DNA of 64,000 nt from Falsirhodobacter sp051195255. Its GTDB lineage: Bacteria; Pseudomonadota; Alphaproteobacteria; Rhodobacterales; Rhodobacteraceae. The stretch lies in assembly GCF_051195255.1 (NCBI RefSeq), contig NZ_JBNJLK010000011.1:1-64000 (forward strand), in the 5' to 3' direction. A program made the position numbers and the translations under genes. The notes beneath the pieces were generated by a model that saw nothing but the letters and a program-made list of their open reading frames with translations, had not been told where the DNA came from and did not search any database. This document shows positions 8,685 to 16,623 of the stretch, one piece after another. Numbering within the stretch: the stretch's first letter is position 1; every line of letters starts with the position of its first letter.

Positions 8685-9372
8685 CGCCGCGCACATGTGC
8701 GGACACGCGGCGGGCCAGCGTGCGACCGCCCCGTGCCTCGCCATCCTCGCGCCGGCGGTCCGTGTCGGGGTCGTCGTGGTCGGCCAGCGCGTCCTGCAGG
8801 CAGCGGGCCAGATCCCCCTCCCACACGCCGCGCACCGCGCCCATCGCGATGTAATTCGCCACCCCTGGCGCGAACACGGCCGAGGTGGTGGACAATTCCT
8901 CCAACCGTTCCAGCGGGATCTTCGTCACGCGGGACATGGCGGGCAGGTTCATCACCTTCACCTCCGCCCCCGGCAGGGCATAGCACGCATCGGCCAGCAT
9001 GGAGGAGGACAGGAAGCCCGCGCTCACCGCCTCGCCATAGACCAGCCCGATGATCCGGTGCCCCCGCCGCCGCGCGACGTCCAGACACTTCGCCAGATGC
9101 GCGATATAGGCGTTGAGGCAGATCGTCTCGTCCCGACGGCTCATCTTCTGGCCCAGCGTGTCGACCAGCAGAAGGATCGGGCGGCCGGGATGTTCGCGAC
9201 AGATGCGCAGCACCTCTCCCGCCATGCGGAAGGACAAGGCGGCGCCGATGGCCGCACGGTCGCGGGTGCCGATGACGGACACCTCCCCGGCCGGGCCTGC
9301 GAAATATTCGCCGTCGAAGGTGACGTCGTGGCCATTCGGGAACAGGTGCGACAGAAGATTCTCGGGTGTCAT
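8674..9372 (-). CDS. mdcE: Biotin-independent malonate decarboxylase gamma subunit
   Basis: A 232-residue crotonase-fold carboxyltransferase subunit. It contains LLLVDTLGQKMSRRDE, GEAVSAGFL and MNLPAMSRVTKIPLERLEEL, all typical of MdcE. With MdcD it catalyses decarboxylation of malonyl-S-MdcC to acetyl-S-MdcC in the cytoplasm. Its start overlaps the mdcD stop by 4 bp. Confidence 0.94.
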   Translation of the reverse strand: MTPENLLSHLFPNGHDVTFDGEYFAGPAGEVSVIGTRDRAAIGAALSFRMAGEVLRICREHPGRPILLLVDTLGQKMSRRDETICLNAYIAHLAKCLDVARRRGHRIIGLVYGEAVSAGFLSSSMLADACYALPGAEVKVMNLPAMSRVTKIPLERLEELSTTSAVFAPGVANYIAMGAVRGVWEGDLARCLQDALADHDDPDTDRRREDGEARGGRTLARRVSAHVRGDAA

Positions 9373-10229
9373 GCGGTTTTTCCTTTCACGGCGGCGTGGA
9401 AGGCATGGGTATCCATCAGGGGGACCTTTTCCGGCGTTTCGATCCCCAAGGCGGTCCAGATGTCCAGCGCATCCTCCATACCGCCGAACCGTTCCATCCG
9501 CGCGGCCAGACGGGCGTGCTCGGCCTCCACCGCATCCAGATCCAGCGGCGTCGCCTCCAGCCGGATCGCGTCGCGGAAGGCGGCGATGTCATCGTCCACC
9601 AGCGTCACCTCCCCCAGGATGGCGCGGTTCTTTCCGCCGGTCACACGCCACACCAGCGCGCGATCGGCGGCGTCGAACTCCTCCACCCCCATCGTCGTCT
9701 CGATCACCTCGGGGCCGGACAGGCCAAGGCGCGCATCCTCGGACATGAGGACCGCGTCGCACAGGCAGGTCGCGATGCCCGCGCCGCCGAAGACGCCCAC
9801 GCGGCCGCCGTTCAGCACGATCACGGGCACCCCCGCCGCGCGGCAGGACAGGATGGCGCGCATGATTTCTGACACCGCGATCAGGCCGGCATTCGCCTCG
9901 TGCAGGCGCACGCCACCCGATTCCAGCGCCAGCAGCACGGGAAGCCTTTCGCGGCGTGCGCGTTCCAGAAGGCCCGTGATCTTGGCGCCATGCACCTCGC
10001 CGATGGCGCCGCCCATGAAGGCGCCTTCCTGTGCCGCGATCAGCACGGGCTGGCCCTTGAGCAATCCCTGCCCCACGGCCACACCATCGTCGAAAGCGGC
10101 GGGCTGGCCGAGTTCGCGCAGATGCGGGCTGGACAGCCGCGCTTCGGGCGGAACGAACTCGGAAAAGCTGCCCGCGTCCAGAAGGCCCGTGATGCGCTGA
10201 CGGGCGGTGGCTTCGGACCAGCTGGTCAT
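9369..10229 (-). CDS. mdcD: Biotin-independent malonate decarboxylase beta subunit
   Basis: A 286-residue carboxyltransferase-fold protein beginning SWSEATARQRITGLLDAGSF. It has the GGVRLHEANAGLIAVSE and GRVGVFGGAGIA blocks of the acyl-CoA carboxyltransferase family. It pairs with MdcE as the decarboxylating half of the enzyme. Its start overlaps the mdcC stop by 4 bp. Confidence 0.94.
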   Translation of the reverse strand: MTSWSEATARQRITGLLDAGSFSEFVPPEARLSSPHLRELGQPAAFDDGVAVGQGLLKGQPVLIAAQEGAFMGGAIGEVHGAKITGLLERARRERLPVLLALESGGVRLHEANAGLIAVSEIMRAILSCRAAGVPVIVLNGGRVGVFGGAGIATCLCDAVLMSEDARLGLSGPEVIETTMGVEEFDAADRALVWRVTGGKNRAILGEVTLVDDDIAAFRDAIRLEATPLDLDAVEAEHARLAARMERFGGMEDALDIWTALGIETPEKVPLMDTHAFHAAVKGKTA

Positions 10230-10543
10230 GCCGCACCCCCGGTGTAATCCTGAAGCGCCTGATCCAGCCGCAGCGCCACCACGGCCGGCGTCGCCCCGGC
10301 ATCGTTGATGCTGACGCGGATGTTGCCGATCTGCCAGCGGCCGAACACGTCGGCCAGCACCGCCTGCCAGATCGCGCCGAAGCCGCGCGCGGCGGTGTCG
10401 ATCTCCACCCGCACCGCACCGTTCAGGTCCGCCGGTTCCACCAGCACCTCAAGGTTGCCCGATCCGAGGACGCCCGCCAGCACCGGCGCGTTTCGTGCCG
10501 CGACGGGCTTGCCGCCCGAAAAGTCGTATTCAAGCCGTTCCAT
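10226..10543 (-). CDS. mdcC: Malonate decarboxylase acyl-carrier protein (delta subunit)
   Basis: A 105-residue protein with GVLGSGNLEVLVEP near residue 27; the serine in GSG is the site of prosthetic-group attachment in this family. It carries the acetyl or malonyl thioester between MdcA, MdcD/E and MdcH. A ribosome binding site (AGGAG) lies inside the end of mdcA, one base separates the two genes, and the stop overlaps mdcD. Confidence 0.9.
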   Translation of the reverse strand: MERLEYDFSGGKPVAARNAPVLAGVLGSGNLEVLVEPADLNGAVRVEIDTAARGFGAIWQAVLADVFGRWQIGNIRVSINDAGATPAVVALRLDQALQDYTGGAA

Positions 10544-10544
10544 G

Positions 10545-12179
10545 TCACCAGCTCCTGAATTTGGCGGGCGGGTCGTACAAGCCGCCCGAGGCGCGGACGA
10601 GGTCCTTCATCGTCCTGGCCGCCAGAAGGTCGCGCGTGGCCATCCGCGGGTCCACGCCCAGATCGGCGGGCCGGCGGATCACGCCGCGGTCGCGCAGGTT
10701 TTCCACCATCCGCTTGTCCCGGCCCAAGCCCACGGCGGTGTAGCCCGCCACCCCGCGGATCGCCTGTTCGCGCTCCTCCTCGTTCCGGCACAGCAGGAGG
10801 TTCGCGATCCCTTCTTCCGTCAGGATATGGGTCACGTCGTCGCCATAGATCATCACCGGCGGCAGATCGAGGCCGGCGCTTTCGGCCAGTTCCCACGCGT
10901 CCAGCTTTTCCACGAAGGCGGGGGCCATGTGTTCGCGGAAGGTTTCCACCATCTGCACGACCAGCTTGCGGCCGCGGAACCCGCCCTGGCCCGCCTCCTG
11001 GCCCGCGCGCAGCCATGCTGGCGTGCCGTGCCGCCGGCCCCGCGCGTCCGATCCCATGTTCGGCGCGCCACCAAAGCCCGCGATCCGGCCCAGAGTGGCG
11101 GTGGAGCTGTTGCCCTGCAGGTCGATCTGCAACGTTGATCCGATGAACATGTCGCAGGCGTAAAGGCCGGCCGTCTGGCTGAGGGCGCGGTTCGACCGCA
11201 TGGACCCGTCGGGACCGGTGAAGAACACGTCCGGCCGCGCGCGGATATACTCCTCCATCCCCAGTTCCGACCCGAAGGAATGCACGCTTTCCACGAAGCC
11301 CGCCTCGATTGCGGGGATCAGCGCGGGGTGCGGGTTCAGCGCCCAGTGGGTCGCGATCTTGCCGCGCAGGCCCAGGCTTTCGGCATAGGTCGGCAGCAGC
11401 AGTTCGATCGCCGCCGTGTCGAAGCCGATGCCGTGGTTCAGCCGCTTCACCCCGTATTCGGCATAGATCCCCTTGATGGCCATCATCGCCATCAGCACCT
11501 GGATCTCCGAGATCTGGGCGGGGTCGCGGGTGAACAGCGGCTCGATGTAATGGGGTTTCGGGCTTTGCACCACGAAATCCACCCAGTCGCCGGGGATGTC
11601 CACGCGCGGCACCTTGTCCACGATGCGGTTGACCTGCGCGATCACGATGCCGCGCCGGAAGGCTGTCGCTTCCACGATCACGGGCGTGTCCTCGGTGTTG
11701 CCGCCGGTGTAAAGGTTGCCGTCGGCGTCCGCCTCGGCCGCGCAGACAAGGCTGACGCGCGGCGTCAGGTCGGTGAAGTAGCGTCCGAACAGCTCCAGAT
11801 ACGTGTGGATCGCGCCGATCTTCAACTGCCCCGCCGACAAAAGCCGCGCCAGCCGTGCCGCCTGCGGACCCGAGAAGGAGAAGTCCAGTTTCGACGCGAC
11901 CCCCGCTTCGAACACGTCCAGATGCGCGGGCAGCGCCAGAACCGACTGCACGATGTGCAGGTCGTGCACCACCGCCGGATCCAGCCGTGCAAGGGCCAGT
12001 GCAAGGAAGTCGGCCTGCTTCTGGTTGTTCCCTTCGATGCAGACGCGGTCGCCGGGTTCGATCACCCGCGCCAGCAGATCACCGATGGCGGCGGCCTGAA
12101 CGGTCTTGCCTTGGGTCAGCGCGGCGGCCCGTTCCATCCGCGCATCGCGGTTGCGACCCAGGTGGTTCCATTCCTTCAT
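10545..12179 (-). CDS. mdcA: Malonate decarboxylase alpha subunit (acetyl-ACP:malonate transferase)
   Basis: A 544-residue product of normal length for MdcA, with GDRVCIEGNNQKQADFLA near the N-terminus and NHGIGFDTAAIELLLPTYAES in the middle. It exchanges malonate for acetate on the carrier protein, the first step of the catalytic cycle. It is the first gene of a seven-gene minus-strand operon (A-C-D-E-G-B-H). GGGAGG lies six bases before its ATG, and a promoter with an embedded operator is found 30 bp upstream. Confidence 0.95.
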   Translation of the reverse strand: MKEWNHLGRNRDARMERAAALTQGKTVQAAAIGDLLARVIEPGDRVCIEGNNQKQADFLALALARLDPAVVHDLHIVQSVLALPAHLDVFEAGVASKLDFSFSGPQAARLARLLSAGQLKIGAIHTYLELFGRYFTDLTPRVSLVCAAEADADGNLYTGGNTEDTPVIVEATAFRRGIVIAQVNRIVDKVPRVDIPGDWVDFVVQSPKPHYIEPLFTRDPAQISEIQVLMAMMAIKGIYAEYGVKRLNHGIGFDTAAIELLLPTYAESLGLRGKIATHWALNPHPALIPAIEAGFVESVHSFGSELGMEEYIRARPDVFFTGPDGSMRSNRALSQTAGLYACDMFIGSTLQIDLQGNSSTATLGRIAGFGGAPNMGSDARGRRHGTPAWLRAGQEAGQGGFRGRKLVVQMVETFREHMAPAFVEKLDAWELAESAGLDLPPVMIYGDDVTHILTEEGIANLLLCRNEEEREQAIRGVAGYTAVGLGRDKRMVENLRDRGVIRRPADLGVDPRMATRDLLAARTMKDLVRASGGLYDPPAKFRSW

Positions 12180-12208
12180 CCAGCACCTCCCGCATGTCGG
12201 ATACTGTT

Positions 12209-12237
12209 ATCGTATGCCTACGTGCCTCATACGGCAA
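12209..12237 (-). promoter_or_regulatory. mdcA promoter with GntR-type operator between -35 and -10
   Basis: Reading the minus strand, TTGCCG (12237-12232) and TACGAT (12214-12209) are separated by exactly 17 bases. A perfect 6-bp inverted repeat, CGTATG at 12211-12216 and CATACG at 12228-12233, overlaps both boxes. A second match, ATAC at 12201 and GTAT at 12212, adjoins it. This placement fits repression by the divergent GntR regulator relieved by malonate, as known for mat/mdc loci; binding itself is inferred. Confidence 0.6.
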
Positions 12238-12303
12238 GCTTTGTATTCCGTTGACGCGTGCATGATCCTGACTGCATACAGGAACAGGAAGAGGGAGAGT
12301 CGC

Positions 12304-12960
12304 GTGTCCGAACCCGAAGGCCCGCTCAGCGAACGGATCCGGTTGTCCCTGATGGACGACATCTCCACCGGCGCGCTGGCCCCCGGCACCGTGCTCGACG
12401 AGGCGGTTCTGGCGGACCGCTTTGGCGCGTCCCGCACCCCCGTCCGCGAAGCGCTGCGGCAGGTGGAAGCCGCCGGGCTGATCGAGATCCGCCCCCGGCG
12501 CGGCGCGATCGTCCTGCCCATGACCCTGCCCCGCCTGCTGGAGATGTTCGAGGTCACGGCCGAGATCGAGGTGATGTGCACCCGTCTGGCCACCCACCGC
12601 ATCACCGGGCTGGAACGCGCCGCGCTTGCCGAACTGCACGACGCCTCGGGCGCCGCCGCCAAGGCGGGCGACGTGGAGGCTTATGATGGCTTCAACCTTG
12701 CCTTTCACGAAGGTCTCTACAAGGCGACGCAGAACGGCTTTCTGTTGGAACAGGCGCTGGCCCTGCGCGCGCGGCTGCTGCCGTTCCGCCGCACGCAACT
12801 GCGCTATCCGCAGCGCCTTCACACCTCTCTGGCCGAACACGGCGCCATCCTGCGCGCCATGACGCGCGGGGAGCCGGAGGAGGCCGCCCGCGCCATGCGC
12901 GAACACATGCTGAACGCGGGCACCTCGCTCGCCCGCTACCTCAAACCCGAAAAGGACTGA
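12304..12960 (+). CDS. GntR family (FCD domain) regulator of malonate genes
   Basis: A 218-residue protein. Its N-terminal winged helix includes DEAVLADRFGASRTPVREALRQ, and its C-terminal all-helical FCD ligand domain has FHEGLYKAT and the LxEHGAILRAM histidine motif. I chose GTG 12304 because GGGAG lies 6 bases upstream; ATGs further upstream fall in the shared promoter. It is divergent from mdcA and is followed by the MatC-type carrier, the arrangement of MatR in rhizobia. A candidate -35 TTGACG lies at 12251, with a weak -10 at 12274. Confidence 0.88.
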   Translation: MSEPEGPLSERIRLSLMDDISTGALAPGTVLDEAVLADRFGASRTPVREALRQVEAAGLIEIRPRRGAIVLPMTLPRLLEMFEVTAEIEVMCTRLATHRITGLERAALAELHDASGAAAKAGDVEAYDGFNLAFHEGLYKATQNGFLLEQALALRARLLPFRRTQLRYPQRLHTSLAEHGAILRAMTRGEPEEAARAMREHMLNAGTSLARYLKPEKD

Positions 12961-12999
12961 CGCGCGGGGCGATCCGGTTGGGAGGCCGGACCGCGCGTC
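12959..12999 (+). other. Long stem-loop between regulator stop and matC start
   Basis: A perfect 9-bp inverted repeat (GACGCGCGG at 12959-12967, CCGCGCGTC at 12991-12999) spans the GntR stop codon and ends about 10 bases before the ribosome binding site of the carrier gene. The loop holds a second CCGG/CCGG pair. There is no T tract. It could reduce or stabilise expression of the carrier relative to the regulator. Confidence 0.4.
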
Positions 13000-13018
13000 C
13001 ACAACAAGGGAGGAAGAC

Positions 13019-14353
13019 ATGTCTGCACAACTGGCCACGATCCTCGGCCTCGGGGTGATGTTCGTCGTCGCGACGGCCTTGCCGATCAACATGGGGGCGC
13101 TTGGCTTCGCGCTGGCCTTCCTGATCGGCACGGTCTTTGTCGGGATGGGCGCGAACGACATCTTGGGCGGCTTTCCGGGGGACCTGTTCGTCACGCTGGT
13201 GGGGATCACCTACCTGTTCGGCATCGCCCAGAACAACGGCACCATCGACTGGCTGGTGCAGGCCTGCGTGCGCGGCGTGCGGGGACGCATCGCCGCGATC
13301 CCGTGGGTGATGTTCTTCGTGGCGGCGCTGCTGACCGCGATCGGGGCCGTCAGCCCCGCCGCCGTGGCCATCATCGCACCCATCGCCCTGCGCTTTGCCG
13401 CGCAATACGCGATCAACCCGCTTCTGATGGGCATCATGGTTATCCACGGCGCGCAGGGCGGCGGCTTTTCCCCCATCAGCATCTATGGCGGCATCACCAA
13501 CCAGGTGGTCGAACGCGCCGGCCTGCCGGGGGATGAGATCACGCTGTTCCTGGCCAGCCTGATCTTCAACCTGCTGATCGCCATAGTCGCCTTCTTCGCC
13601 CTGGGCGGCCACCGCAGCACCAGCGTCGCGGCGGGCGGGTCTGCGGAAACCTTCGGCCCCGGCGTGTCCGTCGACATCCGCGGCCATGGCGGGCATGAAG
13701 CCGCCGATCCCCGCGACCGCGAACGCGAACTGCGCGAGGTGCAGCCCTCGGGGCGTCCCGACACGGAACAGACGCTGACCATGCTGGGCCTTGCCATGCT
13801 GGCGATCCTGTCGCTGGCCTTCAGCCTGAACGTCGGCCTTGTGGCGATGTGCGTGGCGGTGGTGCTGGCGCTGGTCTGCCCGCGCGGCCAGAAGGGCGCG
13901 ATCGACAAGGTGGCATGGCCCACCGTCCTGCTGATCGCCGGCGTCATCACCTATGTCGGTGTTCTGCAAGAGGCGGGGGCCATCGACTACGTAGCCAACG
14001 GCGTCGCGTCCCTGGCCGTCCCGCTGCTGGTGGCCCTGCTGCTGTGCTACATCGGCGGGATCGTGTCGGCCTTCGCGTCCTCGGTCGGGGTGCTGGGGGC
14101 CACCATCCCCCTGGCCGTGCCCTTCCTGCTGACGGGCGAGGTTGGCACCCCCGGCATGATCGCGGCGCTGGCCGTGTCCTCCACCATCGTCGACGTGTCG
14201 CCCTTCTCCACCAACGGGGCGCTGGTCGTGGCCAACGCGCAGAACGTGGACAAGGAGCGTTTCTTCCGCACCCTTCTGATCTACAGCGGGCTGGTTGTCG
14301 CGGCCGGTCCCCTGCTGGCGTGGATCGTGTTCGTGCTGCCGGGCTGGCTGTAA
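13019..14353 (+). CDS. matC: MatC-like malonate/dicarboxylate carrier (SLC13-type permease)
   Basis: A 444-residue integral membrane protein with two hydrophobic halves separated by a polar loop at about residues 205-245. The N-terminus (NMGALGFALAFLIG, GDLFVTLVGITYLFGIAQNNGT) fits the MatC N-terminal family known from the rhizobial malonate transporter. A strong ribosome binding site (GGGAGG) precedes it. Its place next to the GntR regulator and the mdc operon supports malonate as substrate. Other dicarboxylates remain possible. Confidence 0.8.
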   Translation: MSAQLATILGLGVMFVVATALPINMGALGFALAFLIGTVFVGMGANDILGGFPGDLFVTLVGITYLFGIAQNNGTIDWLVQACVRGVRGRIAAIPWVMFFVAALLTAIGAVSPAAVAIIAPIALRFAAQYAINPLLMGIMVIHGAQGGGFSPISIYGGITNQVVERAGLPGDEITLFLASLIFNLLIAIVAFFALGGHRSTSVAAGGSAETFGPGVSVDIRGHGGHEAADPRDRERELREVQPSGRPDTEQTLTMLGLAMLAILSLAFSLNVGLVAMCVAVVLALVCPRGQKGAIDKVAWPTVLLIAGVITYVGVLQEAGAIDYVANGVASLAVPLLVALLLCYIGGIVSAFASSVGVLGATIPLAVPFLLTGEVGTPGMIAALAVSSTIVDVSPFSTNGALVVANAQNVDKERFFRTLLIYSGLVVAAGPLLAWIVFVLPGWL

Positions 14354-14372
14354 GAAACGGTCACCCGGGTTC

Positions 14373-15185
14373 TCAGGCGACCGGCAGCATGCCCCGTCGA
14401 GCCGCAGGTTCGATCCGGCGATGTAGGCCGCGCGGGGGCTGACCAGGAACGCGCCGGCGGCGGAGATTTCCTCCACCGTGCGCACGCGGCCCAAGGGGAT
14501 CTGGCCGCACAGCGGCAGCACGGCCGCCTCCATCTTGGCCCGCGGAAGGTCCTTTGAGATGTCCTGCCCGGCCGCGACCTCCCGGAACCGCGCCTTGCGC
14601 CGGGCGCTGTGGATCGTGCCGGGGGAGATCGTGTTCACGGTCACCCCCCTCGGCCGCGACGGCCTTGGCCAAGGAGGACGACATCGCGTTCATCGCCGCC
14701 TTGGCGGCGGAGTAGCCGGGCTTGACGGCAGGCGGCATCAGGCCCGCCAAGCTGGAGATGTTGATGATCCGGCCCCACCGCGCGGCACGCATCCGGGGCA
14801 GCACTGCCATTGTCGTCCGCACCGTGGCCAGCACCTTGCGATCATAGGCCGAAACCCAGTCGGCCGGGTCGGCGGTTTCCCAATCACCGCCCGCGCCCGA
14901 TCCGCCCGCGTTGTTCACGAGGATGTCGATCCCACCCACCGCCGCGCTTGCGGCCTCCACCAAGGCTGCGACCTGCACGTCAGAGGTCAGATCGCCGGTG
15001 GCAGCGCAGGCTTGACCACCTTGGGCGACGATCTGCCGGGCGGCCACCTCCTCTGCGAACGGACGATCGCGGCCATGAACCACGACCACGGCGCGCTCCC
15101 GTGCAAGGCTCCGCGCGGTACCTTTCCCGATCCCCTTGCTGCTGCCGGTCACGAGTGCGACCTTTCCCCGAAGCCGTGTATCCAT
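14373..15185 (-). pseudogene. SDR oxidoreductase with two compensating frameshifts
   Basis: The start (MDTRLRGKVALVTG, AAAGGG before ATG 15185) leads into a normal SDR with NNAGGSG, the catalytic tyrosine block YSAAKAAM and ISSLAG. After AKAVAAEG the reading frame is lost at a run of six G on the minus strand (14644-14649), where five would fit. The correct continuation VTVNTISPGTIHS runs in another frame up to LRLDG. There a run of four G (five expected) near 14391 restores the first frame, giving GMLPVA and a stop. Repaired, it would be about 270 residues. It is either a young pseudogene or carries two homopolymer sequencing errors. Confidence 0.8.
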
Positions 15186-15389
15186 GACCGATCCCTTTCT
15201 GCATGTCGGTCCCGGATAAGGGAGGGCGGGGATGGGAACGGCAAGAAGACACGAAAAGGTGCCTGTTCCGCAGGAGGAGAGGGCGGAATGCCTTGGCCCC
15301 GGCGGGGCGGTCGCGCATGTGACAGGATGCCTGCGCATGATCCGCGGACGCCGGACCTTGCGGATTGTGTTCCGTCTTTAGGCCGACGA

Positions 15390-15638
15390 GGTCCTTCGCA
15401 GTTCCAATTGCTGCGCAATAAGCCAGGCGTGTCCCAGAAGATGCTGACGCAGCACCTGCGGGATCTGGAACAGGACCAACTGATCTTCCGGGCCGACTTC
15501 AAGGAGCAGCCCCCTCGGGTCGAATACCGCCCTGAGGATACCGGCCGCGCGTTGATGCCGGTTTTGCTGGCCGCACGTCGTTTCCCGGAGGAGCATGCGG
15601 GGCCTGCGGCGAAGGCGGATGCTCCGGTCTCACTTTAG
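15390..15638 (+). pseudogene. HxlR-type regulator, C-terminal fragment
   Basis: An 82-residue stretch reads GPSQFQLLRNKPGVSQKML, then TQHLRDLEQDQLI and PPRVEYRPEDTGRALMPVL, the winged-helix core of HxlR regulators. The N-terminal third, normally with a cysteine and GGKW, is absent and no start codon fits. The sequence upstream belongs to the start region of the divergent SDR. A regulator next to an SDR is a common pairing, so both probably decayed together. Confidence 0.65.
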
Positions 15639-15660
15639 GTCAAGACGCGGGCAGGGTGCC

Positions 15661-15905
15661 AGCCGCGTCGCCGTGATGTATCTGGGAGAGATCGTGGAGA
15701 TCGGCGCGCGAAGAGGTCGTCCGCAATCCTCGGCACCCATACACCAACGGCTGATGGCGGCGGTGCCGATCCCGACCCCACGCGTCGTGGCCTGCGCCGC
15801 GGCGCCCTGGCCGAGGAGCTGAAAAGCCTGGTTCGCTCGAGGGGTACGAGCCGCCCACCACTGGCGCGAGGTGTCCCCCGGTATCTCGTGATGAAAACGG
15901 TCCGA
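15661..15905 (+). pseudogene. Peptide/nickel ABC transporter ATPase, C-terminal remnant
   Basis: The start of this stretch, SRVAVMYLGEIVEIGA, is the Dpp/Opp ATPase block after the H-loop. The next block is in another frame (EEVVRNPRHPYT), then LMAAVPIPTP returns, and REVSPG near 15860 marks the usual C-terminus in a third frame. At least three frameshifts are needed and the N-terminal nucleotide-binding half is missing. It is a relic without function. Confidence 0.6.
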
Positions 15906-15913
15906 GGCACGGC

Positions 15914-16399
15914 TTACCTGCGCCAGCCCGGCCGCACATCCTCTTCGCGGCGGGCGACCGGCATCAGGCCAAGGCTGTATCCGCCGACGGACGACAGGCG
16001 GCCGCGCCAGACAAGGTCACGCCCGACGGGCATCGGCCCGCGGCTGCTGATGTAGCATGCGGACTTGAGGTGAATGTATTGAGGCGGCCAGTCGAGGTCC
16101 GGCCCCTTGGCATCCGCGTAGACCGTCTTGTAACAGTCCATCGCCTTGCGAAGCAGGTCCGACAGATCGTCGTCTTCCGTGGAAGCGGCGGCATATTGTT
16201 CAGAGAAATACGCGAAGTAATCCGTGCCCGACATCAGAACGCCGGTGATCACCGATCCTTCCACATAAAGAGTTACGGCCAGTCCAAGACCATCATTCGC
16301 AAGCCGGACCAGATCCCTGAGGAACCAGCAGATCTGGTCGAGGGGTGGTTCCTGCCGTTCAGGGTTGTCGCGTTCGGGGGCATCATTCGTCGAGGTCAT
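15914..16399 (-). CDS. GvpU-like gas-vesicle accessory family protein
   Basis: A 161-residue soluble protein. Its order of blocks matches GvpU of Bacillus megaterium as I recall it: a LAVTLYVEGSVITGVLMSG strand pair, DYFAYFSEQY, then YIHLKSACY and LVWRGRLSSVGGYSLG. ATG 16399 has GGAGG seven bases upstream. No other gas-vesicle gene is in the window and the gene sits alone between two decayed genes, so its role here is unclear. It is intact, unlike its neighbours. Confidence 0.6.
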   Translation of the reverse strand: MTSTNDAPERDNPERQEPPLDQICWFLRDLVRLANDGLGLAVTLYVEGSVITGVLMSGTDYFAYFSEQYAAASTEDDDLSDLLRKAMDCYKTVYADAKGPDLDWPPQYIHLKSACYISSRGPMPVGRDLVWRGRLSSVGGYSLGLMPVARREEDVRPGWRR

Positions 16400-16623
16400 C
16401 ACGTCCTCCACACCGGGGCCAGGCACTCGCGCCAGCCTTCATGCAACACCATGATTGTTGCGTCGCCCTGCACGGAGCGGCCGGCCCGGAAATATCTGAC
16501 GGTCTGGGGGGGCACCCGGCGCCAAAAGGCATGCGCTCGGCGACATCTGTCTGGCGTCGGCGGAAGGTGACATCTGGCGTCGGTTGCCGGATAACCCCTG
16601 GTGAGCGACCGTTCGCAATCTTC

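Noticed and set aside
12941..14644. 567-codon minus-strand frame with an SDR-like N-terminus
   Set aside because: Only the first ~95 codons are real: they are the middle of the frameshifted SDR. The remainder is antisense to the MatC-like carrier.
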